In this document: piece after piece, positions 55,401-64,000 of the stretch | How positions within the stretch are numbered: position 1 is the stretch's first letter | Layout: each line of letters starts with the position of its first letter | Source of the DNA: Branchiostoma lanceolatum | Taxonomy: Eukaryota > Chordata > Leptocardii > Amphioxiformes > Branchiostomatidae | Direction: 5' to 3' | DNA: 64,000 nucleotides | Assembly (NCBI RefSeq): GCF_035083965.1 | Contig: NC_089722.1 | Location: 17,271,142 to 17,335,141, forward strand | The notes under the pieces: generated by a model | Told to the model about the DNA's origin: nothing | What the model saw: only the letters and a program-made list of their open reading frames with translations | Database searches by the model: none | Position numbers and translations under genes: made by a program

Positions 55401-58400
55401 GCTAAAGGCAATTCTAAACCTGTCATCTAGCCTCAAACAATTTCAACTTTTATGTTCCAGTACATGTACTACCGGTGCCTACTGGTACATGTATCACATG
55501 AGTGTGATGAAAATATTGAATATGAAATCTAAAGCTTATCCACACAAGGAGAGCACATTTTGTGGTTTGCTAAAAGAAAGATGCTCATCATCAATTACAG
55601 CGCATTCCTACATACAAATTATGTACGTCAAGCAACTTTTTGAGTTTCCTTAAGGATTTTCTAAGGGGACAACTCCATTACTTTTCACAATCCTGTGGCC
55701 CACAGCTCATTAAATATCTAACGACCCCTGCGTCAGGGAACCCTGCAGCAGTATAATCAAATACTGGATACTACTACTACTACATTTAACTTCAGAAACA
55801 TACATACTTGTCAGGTGTTGGTATGTTTACTGACGATTATAAGACTCAGGTCCTAAACAGACAAGAACAACTAATAGGCAACATGCATGTACAAACATCT
55901 AAAATGTATTCACAAGATTGACTATTTAAAGAAATTTAAAGGTTCAACCTAAATATAGCCCAAAGTCAAGTTTTCATCCATATAACATCAGTCTGTACTG
56001 AATGACTCATGTACATGTAGCCAATAGAAAATCGTGCCATATCAAGCAGATGTAGTTTTATGATAAGCTATAGTTTTATGAACTGCTAGAATGTGAAGAG
56101 AGCCAGGTTTATTGTTTACTCCAGCTCAGAGCGGATTCTCACGTCAAGAGGTATAAAGGGCTAGACCTGCAGGTGTGATTTTCAAGCAACAGGTACGCAA
56201 GTCATGAATTATGACAGGCCGATATAATATGGGTGAAAACTTGACTTTGGGGTATATTTAGCATTATATATAGTATGATGGGCTTTTGAACTGTACTGTT
56301 TCATTTCCAAAAAGATAAATGACATGTCTATTGAGCTAAACAAATTCTGCACAATCAAGGTAGTGTGCTTACTTTGGAACCTGTTTCTCTTGCGCTCTGC
56401 CTCTTGCTTCCAGACCGGCTCTGCCTGCATGCTTGTTGTCAGATCAACGCCTGGAGGAAATAACACAAACTTGTTTAACCATCTCCCTCCAGTGGACCCT
56501 TCCATGCACCACGTTTGCATTGATTATACCACAACTTCTCAGGAAAAAGGTTAAATAGACTGTTTGATTTTGACACTAGATTTGTCTTTTTATAGCAATT
56601 AAAATGCTCATAAATTCATACACGTTTTTGTGACATTATAGTAAATAATCCCTCCAAAAGCGGCATGCTGTGTGTGAGAGAAAAACACCCGTGAATGTAA
56701 CAGTTAAAAGAGCAAAGAGACGAGACAGAGAAACCTTGAAGTCATAAGAAATTCACCATCAGTCATTCTCAAACACACAAGACTGCATCCAGCATGTTGA
56801 TGACTTGTGTTTGTTTGTGACAGGGAATAAGCTGGTTCACGGTTCAAAATGCGCATGAGCAGTGTGATGCATTGAGGGTAATATGAATATGTCAAAGGTG
56901 AAGGCCCTCGGAGACAGTAAAAAAACACATCTGGATATATGTATCAAGCATTAGCCTGTGTTTACACAAGCTCTCTGGCGGAGGTTAATGACCCCCTCCC
57001 TAGGGGGCGGTTACAGTTGAGCCGACCGCTAGGAGCGCGATTTAGTCAGGCTACATCAAGTATGGTCTAGACAGACAAGAACTGCTTACAACTTAAGAGC
57101 CTTCACCTCTGCCTTGTGCATGCTCAGTTGAAATCATGAACCAGCTTATAGAAGGGTAGATGGAAAGATGGGCTGGAAAGGTGAATCATGGAACCAAGGC
57201 AAGCAAACAGGCATGTGTGCATTACATAATTTTTTTATGTACATGATTGTGTAAACCACAGAAGCAAGCATCACCCTTCCTGCAGTACAATGTTGATGTT
57301 ATTATCTTCGCCGAGTACTTGCACTCGGAGAAGATTATGTTTTCGGTTGAAAAATCTGTTGGGTGGGTCTTTATGTATGTCAGGAGCATAACTCAAGAAA
57401 GCTTCAACGAATCTTTATGATTTTTGGTAGGTGTGTAGTGGTTGTGCAAAGGAAGGTCAAGTACAAAAATGGTTCACCTGGCGTTTTCCAACAGTACTGC
57501 AGCAGACTTTGCATTTTTTTGTGTTCGTATGTAGGCAAAAAAAGTGACGGAAACGTTGATGGATCTTCGTGATTTTTTGCAGGTGTGTAGATGTTGTGGA
57601 AACGGAGGTCAAGTTCAAAAATGGTTTCCCTTGCATTTTCCGTCGGTACTGCAGCGGGCTTTATATGTGTGTGAATTTGTATGTCGCCAGCATAACTCGA
57701 GGTGCTGTTGACGGCTGTGCATGATATTCAGTTGGTAGGTAGGAGTGTTAAAGAGGAAGGTCAAGTTCGATAATGGGCCTCCTAGCGGATAAGTAAGGTA
57801 CTGCAGCTGAGTTTTAAATTTTGTGGTCGAATTTCCTGGAAGTGCCAGGTTCATGATTTTTCACCAATACATACTGTAGGGTCTGGAACAGGGAATAGGT
57901 GGTGTAACTTTGGCCCCCCTAGCGGCTTGTTTGGACCTGCAGTTGGCGTTTTTGTTGAAACCGTTGGAGGCTAATAACTACAGAAGGGGTTGACGGATCG
58001 TCATGATTTTTGGTATTTAAATAGCTTGGGTAATGTTTTACATAATCAGATACATATTATGAAAACCAGGAACTAATTTGCATAATAAATGCAAAAAGGT
58101 TATCTATCCGCTTAAAGTTTGTGGTCGAATTTTTTGACGGTACTAAGGTTATGATTTTTTGAGTGGTAGATAGATCTTGGGGCGGAGAGTAAGTGATGTA
58201 AGTTTGGGTCCCCTTGCGGCTTGCCTTAAACTGCAGTGGGCCTATTTGTTTGAAACTTTTGAGGAAGAATAACTCAAGCAGGGGTTGATAGATTATTCTT
58301 GTATTTGGTATATATGTTCCTTAGGTGATGATCAACATAATGATATGCTCATTATGCAGATCATGACCTACTTTACGTAATAATTGGCATACATAGGACT

Positions 58401-61400
58401 GCCGCACCATAGTACGCGGCATGTGTTAGTACACACCTGGCGTCCAGAATCTAGGTCAACAGCTGGCGTCCTGAATCTAGGTCAACAGCTAGCTTACTAG
58501 CTGGGCAATTGAAAAAAAAAACAGGACTAAAATGTATCTGTTATGTTTGGTATTAAGATTTAAAAGTGGATCTTACGATTGACGTAACATTGTAATTATG
58601 CCAAACAGGACCTAATTTGCATGATTAATGAAATGTTTTGAAATGCGCTGAGTTCTATGTTTGTGCCCGTTTATATGCGTCGTATAAGTCGTATTCTAGA
58701 TTTTGTGAAAGCTTGTATCAAGGTCTGTATATTGTTCTGTTACTAGGGCTAACCCTTTGTAATAGCCTTAGCCTTTGGTAGCCGTGGCTGTACTTATCTA
58801 CAGCCGAAAAAACAAATAAAAACAAATCACCTTTGAAAACTGTGTCATCCTTCACTGAGAAAGAGAGGCTAGTAATTATCGATTATAATCGAATTCGTAA
58901 TATCAATTATTCAAATGACCTTATTTGGATTATTGTTGAGTTTATACTAAGATAATAACACTATGCTCGTAAATGACAGGACTTTTTATATTCATGTTGG
59001 GCATTTTGAAATAGCTGAATCTGATCATTGACATTGCCAAGCCAAGTTAAACAATAAGATGTTGATTATGCAAAACAGGGTCTAATATTTGATAGAGTTA
59101 TGCTACTTCACTACGTTTCGAAAATCCATCCAGTTTTATTGCGTATCTTATTACCTGGATGTCTAACCGTCATTGGCATTCCATGAGAGGACTTTCAGAC
59201 CTGTGGCATATCAAGCCATTGAGAAAGAGGGGAACATTGATAGATATTATTTAAGCAAATAAAGACTTGAATTTAGTTATTGTTTAGAAAAACGGCTATG
59301 TAATGCCATATTGGTAAATGACGGAAATTTGGTACTTACATCTGTCGGTACAATTCATATTATTTGGCGAAGATATGAGGTCGTGGAACTCTAGTTGAGA
59401 TTAATCTACAGTGACTGTCACTCAACACAAAAAGTTTGGAAACTTAAAAATTTGATCAGTTACAACGATGAACACTTTTCTTTCAAGACCTACAATTATG
59501 TAATATTTGTAGCCCTGACATGCATGATTGTTCAATCAATCAAATGGAATATTTTTTGTAAAGGACAATGAATAAAGTTTCCAATGACATATGATACAAT
59601 GCAATTTAGAATGTAATAATGGAGATACATGACTTGTGTATGCTTGACCAAAAACAAAGTTTCCAAACTTTTTACGTCTAGTTTGATCAGTGTATACAAC
59701 GTGCCAAGATGCAGACAGTGCTGTAGCTTCATGAGGCAGCAAAGATCTTGTTCAAACTGTGCGGTTAAACTAAAATCATTGATTAGCAGAGAGAAGAGAG
59801 GGGGTGAAATTGTTGATTTCGCTGGTTAGATTTTGTGTGATGCCCGGCCACCTTTCACCGCCTGGTTGTCTGTAGTCTTACCGGCTGGCTGGGGTCTAGA
59901 CCTGGGTCTGTGGACGGGGGAGTCGGGGTCAGCACTCTCATCGCTGTCTGCTGGGAGAAGCAATTTATTTGGTTACATCTGAGACTCCTATATTACTATA
60001 ATAATACGTCAATGGTTCATTTGGGCAGAAACATAAGATGTCCAACAGTGTCCTATAGGCTGAATTATACAACGAGTTAGAATCATACGGACGTTCTGTT
60101 GGATGGGATTTAATGCCAGAGGTCTTTTTTTAGGAGGGCTACACCTCGAGTTAAAGATCCCATTGCACTTATTGAAAAGAGTAGGGATCCATACCAGTGA
60201 AACAAAGAAGCGAGTAGAACAGTCTCCTGACCCCCGGGATTTGAACCCACGCTAAAACCGGGCAGCCAGATCACAGGTGTCATGCCTTAACCACTGGGCT
60301 AAAAGGTCTAGACCAGTTAGACTGGTCAGTTGGAGGCGCTTGAACCCCAATTTTACACTACTCCCCCTTTTGTTTTTAAGATTCGTCCTCCCGCGCTTGA
60401 ACTCCACTGTTATACCAGTGTGAGTGGAGTACATGTAAGTTATCAAATTACTCCCTACCCAAAGCCAGGTACTCAGTTTCTCCTGAGTTGTGTGAAGAAA
60501 TAGGTGTTAAGTGCCTTTCCTAAGGGAACAACATTGGAGCCAGCTGCTAGGGATTTGAACCAACAACCTTTAAATTCTAAGGCAAACTAAATGATCTGTA
60601 GACATCCCAAGAACTTACTTGGTGCTGCAGACTGGGGTCTGGAGCGCAGTTTCTGCAGCCAGTTGGCGGGGCTGTCGGGCGAGTCCTTGCTGTCGCTGGT
60701 GATGATCTGGGTCTGGTATCGTCCCTCCCGTCGGCGCCGCGACAGCTCGCGCTTCCACGCCGGCTCAGGTGGAGGCTCCTCTGCTTCCTTTGACTTTGGA
60801 GGCTGAGGATTATAATTTTAAAGTTGTTTCATTGTCACTGTTAACAATTATAAACGTGTACATGTTATTTATACTAATAGTCTATGTACACCTGGGTTTA
60901 CACAAGCTCTCTGGCAGTTATAATCTAATGTCTTGAAACGTTTAAAAGGTGACGATGATAGATACAATGTATATTGCTACAAGTTTTCTGCATTGCTGAT
61001 CAAACTAAGGCAAAAACTGAAACAAGACGGATCATGATAAAAAATCAAATTGTGCTACAAAAATGAAGGAAATAAGGTAGTGTGGCCTTAATAAACTATG
61101 TCAGAACTAAAGACTGGAATGGCCATCCAGATGACTGACCATTTGAGTATTTCCAGAATGATATGTAACAGAGGAGTTGTCTGTCTGCTTAGAAGGCTCC
61201 TACAGGGCAACAAAGAATAAAACAAAATAAAACAGACTGAAATAGAAACAAATATGCATGAAAAGCAGACCATCAACTGAAGAATCAGCACCAGGGCTGT
61301 CTCCAGGACCCGTCCTTCCGTCCCAGGACGGAAATGTGCTTGTTGGAACGGAAAAATATTTCACCCCTTCCGTCCCCCAAATATCAATTTCATGAGATAA

Positions 61401-63254
61401 AACTGATGAAAATGTATTTTTTAAGCTTAAAATGACAAATTCAACAATGAAAATTAAAAAAAATTGTCTCCCAAACAATGAGTGGGATGGAAAAAAACTT
61501 AAAGCTGGAGACAGCCCTGATCAGCGCACAGCAAAGGGCACAACCTACATCATCAAAATGGCGACCAATGGTGAACAGAAGTAACATCTGTTGACGATGG
61601 TTAGACATCCAGGTAATAAGATACTCAATACAAAATCATGTCTTTTCCAGTTTTGTTTGTTTGTGGCTTTATTTACACTCGAAATTGCTTTCTTTAGCCA
61701 TCATGGCCGCTTTTCATAGAGGTCGAGTTGAAGAGATTGATTTAAGAACAGCTGGCTCTTACAGTGTAGCCCTCGTGCCGCACTTGGCTTCTCCGTCTCC
61801 TGATCTCCTGTTTCCAGCCAGGCTCCTCGGCGGGCGGCGCGGAAACCTGCGAATCTCTTCCCTTCAGTTCCTCCAGGTGAGACTTAGTACTCGTGTCACC
61901 TGCGCGGAGCAGTAAAAAAAAATCAATCACTACTCTAACAGTAACAACATGCAGTAGTAGTGGGCAACCTCAAGCCAACCGTACACACTCACGCCGTATC
62001 TACAGAAAAGACGCTATAGCCGCATAGTCCCTGGTTAAGACTTTATTCAAGCCCACATCGGTATAAGGCTTGAATCTTGTACTTGGCTCATTCGAGCCTT
62101 ATACCATCGAGAAAGCCACACCAAGGCAAAACTAGTCTGGATGTGGGCTTGAATAAAGTCTTAAACCCAGCGTCCTCTCAACTAACACACAATTTTTTTT
62201 CGATCGGCCAAATTGTTCACAGGTCTTCGAGCCCCATTCAATGTGATAGGGTAGATTTTGCTGGTGAAAGATATGCTTGAATCTCTGGTGTATCAAATTT
62301 GTTGGCCTTTTGGTTATCAACAAATACGGCCGAAGCTCGTCAACTATGTGACCCTGGGCTTGATGGGCTAACTTGGAAAGTGCAAGATAAGACAAATGTT
62401 TCCAGTGGTGCATTTTTTTGCTCAATGACACTAAAATGAATAAATCTACATTTAATTTTACAGGTAGTGAGGGACAGGTCTACAGTGTATGTGAGGAAAG
62501 GAGTGAAGTCAAAATATAGATTGAAGTACGAGGGGTGATCAATAAGTCCTCAGCCTCACCCAGAAAGAAGATGTACAACTCAAATATCTGGGAATAATCT
62601 TAAAGTTTCAAGCTTTTATGAATGTCTACCAAAATCCAAATCATTGTGATCATTACTTTGCAGGCGACACCCAGTAACGTTAAGTGAGGTAGAAGGATAA
62701 AGACATGGAGGATTGAGCTGCAACCCAAGGTGTGCGGGCCAACTTGCTCTGCTGAAAGTCAGAAACCCACTTCTTTTTAGTTAGAATAAGAAGGGAATGT
62801 TCATCAATCATTTTGACAATATCTTCAAAGATTTTTGCTGATTCATGGCATGGGGAACTCGACCAACACAGCTCTGATCACAGTTCAACCTTGTTTTTCT
62901 CGCCATGCACTTACCTACTTATTTTTAAATGGACGTCGACTGGAAAGTCACACAATAATCTAACATTTGGTGGATATTGCTAAAAGACGTCATACTACAT
63001 GATTATGCCCCGAGATGTGAGTTGTGCACCTGACTTTCTGGGTGAGGCTGAGAACTTGATATAAGTGCAAAAAGGAAACGAAACACAACACACCAAAGCT
63101 ATGAATGTGTGAAATTAGTCTCCACCATACCATAGACTGTACCGCGAGAATCAGTCATTCTCCGCCGAAGAGCGACTCTCCACGCGGCAGGGAGCGCATC
63201 AGTACGGTACGAGGCAATTGGTGGTGTGTGTATGGTGCAGTACCGAGTAATGGC
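46458..63254 (-). CDS. Multi-exon gene with repeated EPxWKxExxRRR motif, unidentified (3' part)
   Basis: Minus-strand exons with AG/GT borders and matching phases: 61899-61763, 60802-60619, 59950-59882, 56450-56373 and terminal 46483-46458, ending AENLS then TAG. A further possible exon ends at 63131. The translation is charged and disordered, with a recurring module: EEPGWKQEIRRRRSQ, PEPAWKRELSRRRREGRYQ, AEPVWKQEAERKRNRF. Between modules are Ser/Asp/Pro-rich stretches (SDSKDSPDSPANWLQKLRSR, DSDESADPDSPVHRPRSR). Similar P-x-W-K-(x)4-RRR elements occur in actin- and PP1-associated proteins such as phostensin and taperin, so a cytoskeletal adaptor is possible. This is a loose resemblance, not an assignment. 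The 5' part lies beyond the window or in unrecognised exons. The last intron is about 10 kb and contains the DYNLT-like gene on the other strand. Confidence 0.72.
46540..47175. mobile_element. Foldback element with CAGAATTCTG-rich core
   Basis: The arms 46540-46690 and 47030-47170 are inverted copies (GCTACTACATATTTCTAACT, ACCAGATGTGATACTAAGCC, ATTTGGGTTTAAGAT, AATTAAACTGGAAATCC). The centre is a minisatellite of the palindrome CAGAATTCTG and TTTCTGCAGAA, plus repeats of AAACTTCCAAATTGGTGTTT. A minus frame across it resembles a coiled coil only because of the repeat. Confidence 0.75.
47176..49870. other. No gene seen (intron of minus-strand gene)
   Basis: AT-rich intron DNA. A GCATGCGCAA (NRF1-like) word at about 48631. 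No exon with a domain and both splice sites was found. Confidence 0.45.
50140..53192 (+). CDS. Tctex1-domain dynein light chain (DYNLT/TCTEX1D type)
   Basis: Two exons, 50140-50355 (donor GTAACC) and 52893-53192 (acceptor CCCCAG), phase 0, 171 codons plus stop. The N-terminal ~50 residues are basic and Ser-rich (RPRLATLARGLSTLSG). Then comes the family lead-in TYQLEPTKTFSQ and a complete Tctex1 domain: VIQSVLENKLGELRY, AITKEVKKLGFDRYKIVCTV, VKYVSRCMWNPEFDNFAEYT, SLYCVGTVYGVYVE. Tctex1 proteins dimerise and sit on dynein intermediate chains, in cytoplasmic, axonemal or intraflagellar motors. The N-terminal extension and RYKIVCTV resemble DYNLT4/DYNLT5 (TCTEX1D4/1D1), not core DYNLT1. A second frame, 49884-50216, overlaps exon 1 with protein-like composition, so a longer start or frameshift is possible. 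Nested in an intron of the minus-strand gene. Confidence 0.9.
50356..52892 (+). other. Intron of the DYNLT-like gene
   Basis: AT-rich. A partial SINE-like head (GGTGTGGCCTAAGTGGTAGA) at about 51931 has an A box but no clear B box. No other feature seen. Confidence 0.5.
53205..53430. repeat. Diverged direct repeat, copy 1
   Basis: Resembles 54655-54900 in collinear words: GCTCTACACTAAATC, TTTTATGCTTAATTC-like, AACGTCTGATTATACTCTTA then GTAAAAGGGCATGCAGGC. It covers the 3' flank of the DYNLT-like gene. Confidence 0.5.
53431..54640. other. No gene seen
   Basis: AT-rich. At about 54522-54545 GGTTAGACATCCATGTACGA weakly matches the Penelope tail word seen at 59144 and 61601. Confidence 0.4.
54641..54668 (+). 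other. G-quadruplex candidate
   Basis: Four G runs: GGGG, GGGGGG, GGGGGG and GGG, separated by 1-3 nt. This fits the canonical intramolecular quadruplex pattern. Confidence 0.7.
54655..54900. repeat. Diverged direct repeat, copy 2
   Basis: Collinear with 53205-53430 about 1.45 kb upstream (GCTCTACGCTGCATTC, AACGGCTGATTAGGCTCTAC then GTAAAACAGCATACAGGC). No second Tctex1 exon was found beside it. Confidence 0.5.
54901..57289. other. Intron DNA, mostly unremarkable
   Basis: Apart from the exon at 56373-56450, no gene is seen. 56830-56905 (ATGCGCATGAGCAGTGTGAT then GGTAATATG..GTCAAAGGTGAAGGCC) resembles 63655-63720. TTTACACAAGCTCTCTGGC at about 56967 recurs at 60897. Both look like dispersed repeats. 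Confidence 0.45.
57295..58440. repeat. ~150-bp degenerate tandem repeat family
   Basis: The unit contains GCATAACTCAAGAAAGC, then TTGACGGATCTTCATGATTT then TTGGTAGGTGTGTAG, then GAAGGTCAAGTTCAAAAATG and GTACTGCAGCAGGCTTT. Landmark TGATTTTTGG words fall near 57415, 57567, 57720, 57997 and 58300. AATTTGCATAATAAATGC words are interspersed at 58075. Confidence 0.75.
58660..58830 (+). mobile_element. LINE 3' tail candidate
   Basis: CTTAGCCTTTGGTAGCCGTG then GCTGTACTTATCTACAGCCG and an A-rich AAATAAAAACAAAT end. This is the layout of a CR1/L2-type 3' end with a small terminal hairpin. No coding part remains. Confidence 0.45.
59090..59172 (+). mobile_element. Penelope terminus remnant
   Basis: ATGCTACTTCACTACGTTTC then AAAATCCATCCAG, ending GTATCTTATTACCTGGATGT then CTAAC. 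It follows the order of the right end of the element at 20833-22054 (GATGCTACTTGAAACGTC, CAAAATCATATCCAG, GTATCTTATTACCTGGATGT). The ribozyme core is eroded. Confidence 0.65.
60180..60310 (-). mobile_element. tRNA-derived SINE head
   Basis: On the minus strand the A box is TTTTAGCCCAGTGGTTAAGG and the B box GGGTTCAAATCCCGG. Truncated after the head. Confidence 0.75.
60420..60600 (-). mobile_element. tRNA-derived SINE, same family as 41722
   Basis: On the minus strand TTAGAATTTAAAGGTTGTTG then GTTCAAATCCCTAGCAG, CCAATGTTGTTCCCTTAGGA and AAGGCACTTAACACCTATTT. It ends close to the donor of the exon at 60619. Confidence 0.8.
61284..61291. repeat. 8-bp target-site duplication, left
   Basis: ATCAGCAC; 7 of 8 bases match 61520-61527 (ATCAGCGC). 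Confidence 0.75.
61292..61519. mobile_element. hAT MITE, 228 bp
   Basis: Terminal inverted repeats CAGGGCTGTCTCCA and TGGAGACAGCCCTG (14 bp, perfect), with hAT-type CAGGG ends and 8-bp target duplications. The inside is non-coding, with an inner CCGTCC..GGACGG palindrome. It lies in an intron of the minus-strand gene. Confidence 0.9.
61520..61527. repeat. 8-bp target-site duplication, right
   Basis: ATCAGCGC; one mismatch to 61284-61291. Confidence 0.75.
61596..61632 (-). mobile_element. Penelope tail word, isolated
   Basis: On the minus strand ATCTTATTACCTGGATGTCT then AACCATCGTC. Same word as the right end of the Penelope-like element (22023-22046) and 59144. Confidence 0.6.
61955..62165 (+). 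repeat. Dispersed repeat, copy B, with inverted-repeat end
   Basis: Matches copy A at 42040-42185 in inverse orientation. Its right part is itself a hairpin: GGTTAAGACTTTATTCAAGC then CCACATC (62032-62058) pairs with GATGTGGGCTTGAATAAAGT then CTTAAACC (62139-62166). Probably a MITE-like element. Confidence 0.75.
62527..63065. mobile_element. Non-autonomous inverted-repeat element, mariner-like end
   Basis: TCCTCAGCCTCACCCAGAAAG (62546-62566) is inverted at 63037-63056 (CTTTCTGGGTGAGGCTGAGA). The outer end, ACGAGGGGTGATCAATAAGT, resembles mariner termini. No transposase frame. Family assignment tentative. Confidence 0.55.
63131..63254 (-). CDS. Possible further exon of the WKxE-motif gene
   Basis: On the minus strand LPAAWRVALRRRMTDSRGTV then Y, ending in phase 1 at donor GTATGG (63130). 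This fits the phase of the exon starting at 61899 and adds a fourth PxxW..(x)RRR module. The acceptor (an AG near 63256) is weak, so the start is approximate. Confidence 0.45.
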
Positions 63255-64000
63255 TCTAGTTGTCCCCACTATACACAATGATATGGGCATGCACAAACAT
63301 GCAAAAAGTCTGAATGATTCATGCATTAACAACTGATATAGGGTACAGTAACCTTCCTATGGATCAAAGAATGAAAGAGAGAAAATATAGTGTACATGTA
63401 TAATTCAGGCATGCGTCCGTTCCAAGAAAAGTAAATAGAAAGGACAGTTTGAGTTCAGTAAAATTACATTGTGTATATTCAGCAAAACTCAATATACCTT
63501 TTGACATTTACTTCTCTAGATCTGTTAGTAGTAGCGTTAACTATTGGTAACCTTCTTAACATATGCAGTATACACGAGATATCCCCAATTATTAGCATCC
63601 CCAAAAAGTTACATAATAAAAACTGAAGTAGTCAATAAGGAGATTTATGGTTCCATCTGCACATGCATAGCAAAATGCACTGTGGGTAATATGTCAAAAG
63701 TGAAGGCCTGTAACTTGTAGAAAGTTCTTGTATCGACCTCTGCGTATCGACTATGCTCTCTACATGTCCAGACTCTATTGGTTGGTTTCCATATCAACAA
63801 TGTCCAGACGTATTTTGTTCATGTCTCAGGAGCCCTCACCATTGACATTTTACTAACAATGCATTTCGCTGCACAAGCACAGTTGGAATCATGATTAGAT
63901 ATCAAGTACAGTAACTGTAACAGCTTTTGTTGTGAAGCTTCCACTGACCTCTGACCTCTGGAGTCTTGGATGTAAAGAAATGGGCGCTGAACTGTTTGAA
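63255..64000. other. No confirmed gene
   Basis: 63655-63720 resembles 56830-56905 (dispersed repeat). The last 60 bp on the minus strand read FKQFSAHFFTSKTPE before a possible GTCAGAG donor, which could be another exon entering from outside the window. Confidence 0.35.

Noticed and set aside
62527-63065. Mariner transposase gene
   Set aside because: Inverted ends are present but translations on both strands contain many stops and no D,D(34)D motif.

Overview
The window reads as animal nuclear DNA, most likely a cephalochordate (amphioxus, Branchiostoma). Genes are sparse and split by GT-AG introns. CpG-rich promoter-like patches alternate with AT-rich intergenic DNA, and there is a dense and varied load of LINEs, tRNA-derived SINEs, Penelope-like elements, hAT-like MITEs, foldback elements and tandem repeats. 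The gene content (kringle plus hevein-like secreted protein, ABHD15-like hydrolase, ectoine-hydroxylase-like dioxygenase, P2X7 intracellular-domain fragment, Tctex1 dynein light chain) fits an invertebrate deuterostome. The species call is inference.

Region by region. 1-13.7 kb is almost all repeats: a (TG)n microsatellite, a ~3.2 kb foldback whose two arms are tandem arrays, a 127-bp tandem array carrying octamer (ATGCAAAT) sites, a 1.1 kb foldback, a ~3.5 kb satellite with higher-order structure that has amplified a captured LINE 3' tail, and a 164-bp array. 13.8-26.6 kb has a possible signal-peptide first exon, a SINE, a hairpin-array element, a 5'-truncated LINE with exact 14-bp target-site duplications (TSDs), a Penelope-like element with inverted terminal copies each holding a hammerhead-ribozyme motif, and then the kringle and hevein-like 3' exons of a secreted-protein gene. 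27.2-28.4 kb holds an intronless ABHD15-like gene (minus strand). 31.4-33.1 kb is a decayed P2X7-C gene behind an E-box/CRE promoter. 34.3 kb is a near-perfect 273-bp palindrome with 8-bp TSDs. 35.2-35.5 kb is a CRE/YY1 promoter-like patch with a THAP-like start. 36.0-38.3 kb is the EctD-like dioxygenase (minus, three coding exons).

40-42 kb holds LINE and SINE fragments. From 46.5 to at least 61.9 kb runs a minus-strand gene, identity unknown, whose exons join in phase and repeat an EPxWKxExxRRR motif. A two-exon plus-strand Tctex1/DYNLT gene (50.1-53.2 kb) is nested in its last intron. The rest is intron or UTR with MITEs, SINEs and repeats.

No operons, CRISPR arrays or bacterial features are present. 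The genes do not form an obvious pathway. The main shared theme is structured, non-coding mobile DNA: ribozyme-bearing Penelope termini, foldbacks, and satellites that absorb pieces of other transposons. Exon joins were made by eye from splice signals and phase, and alignments and periods were counted by hand, so boundaries of repeats are approximate.
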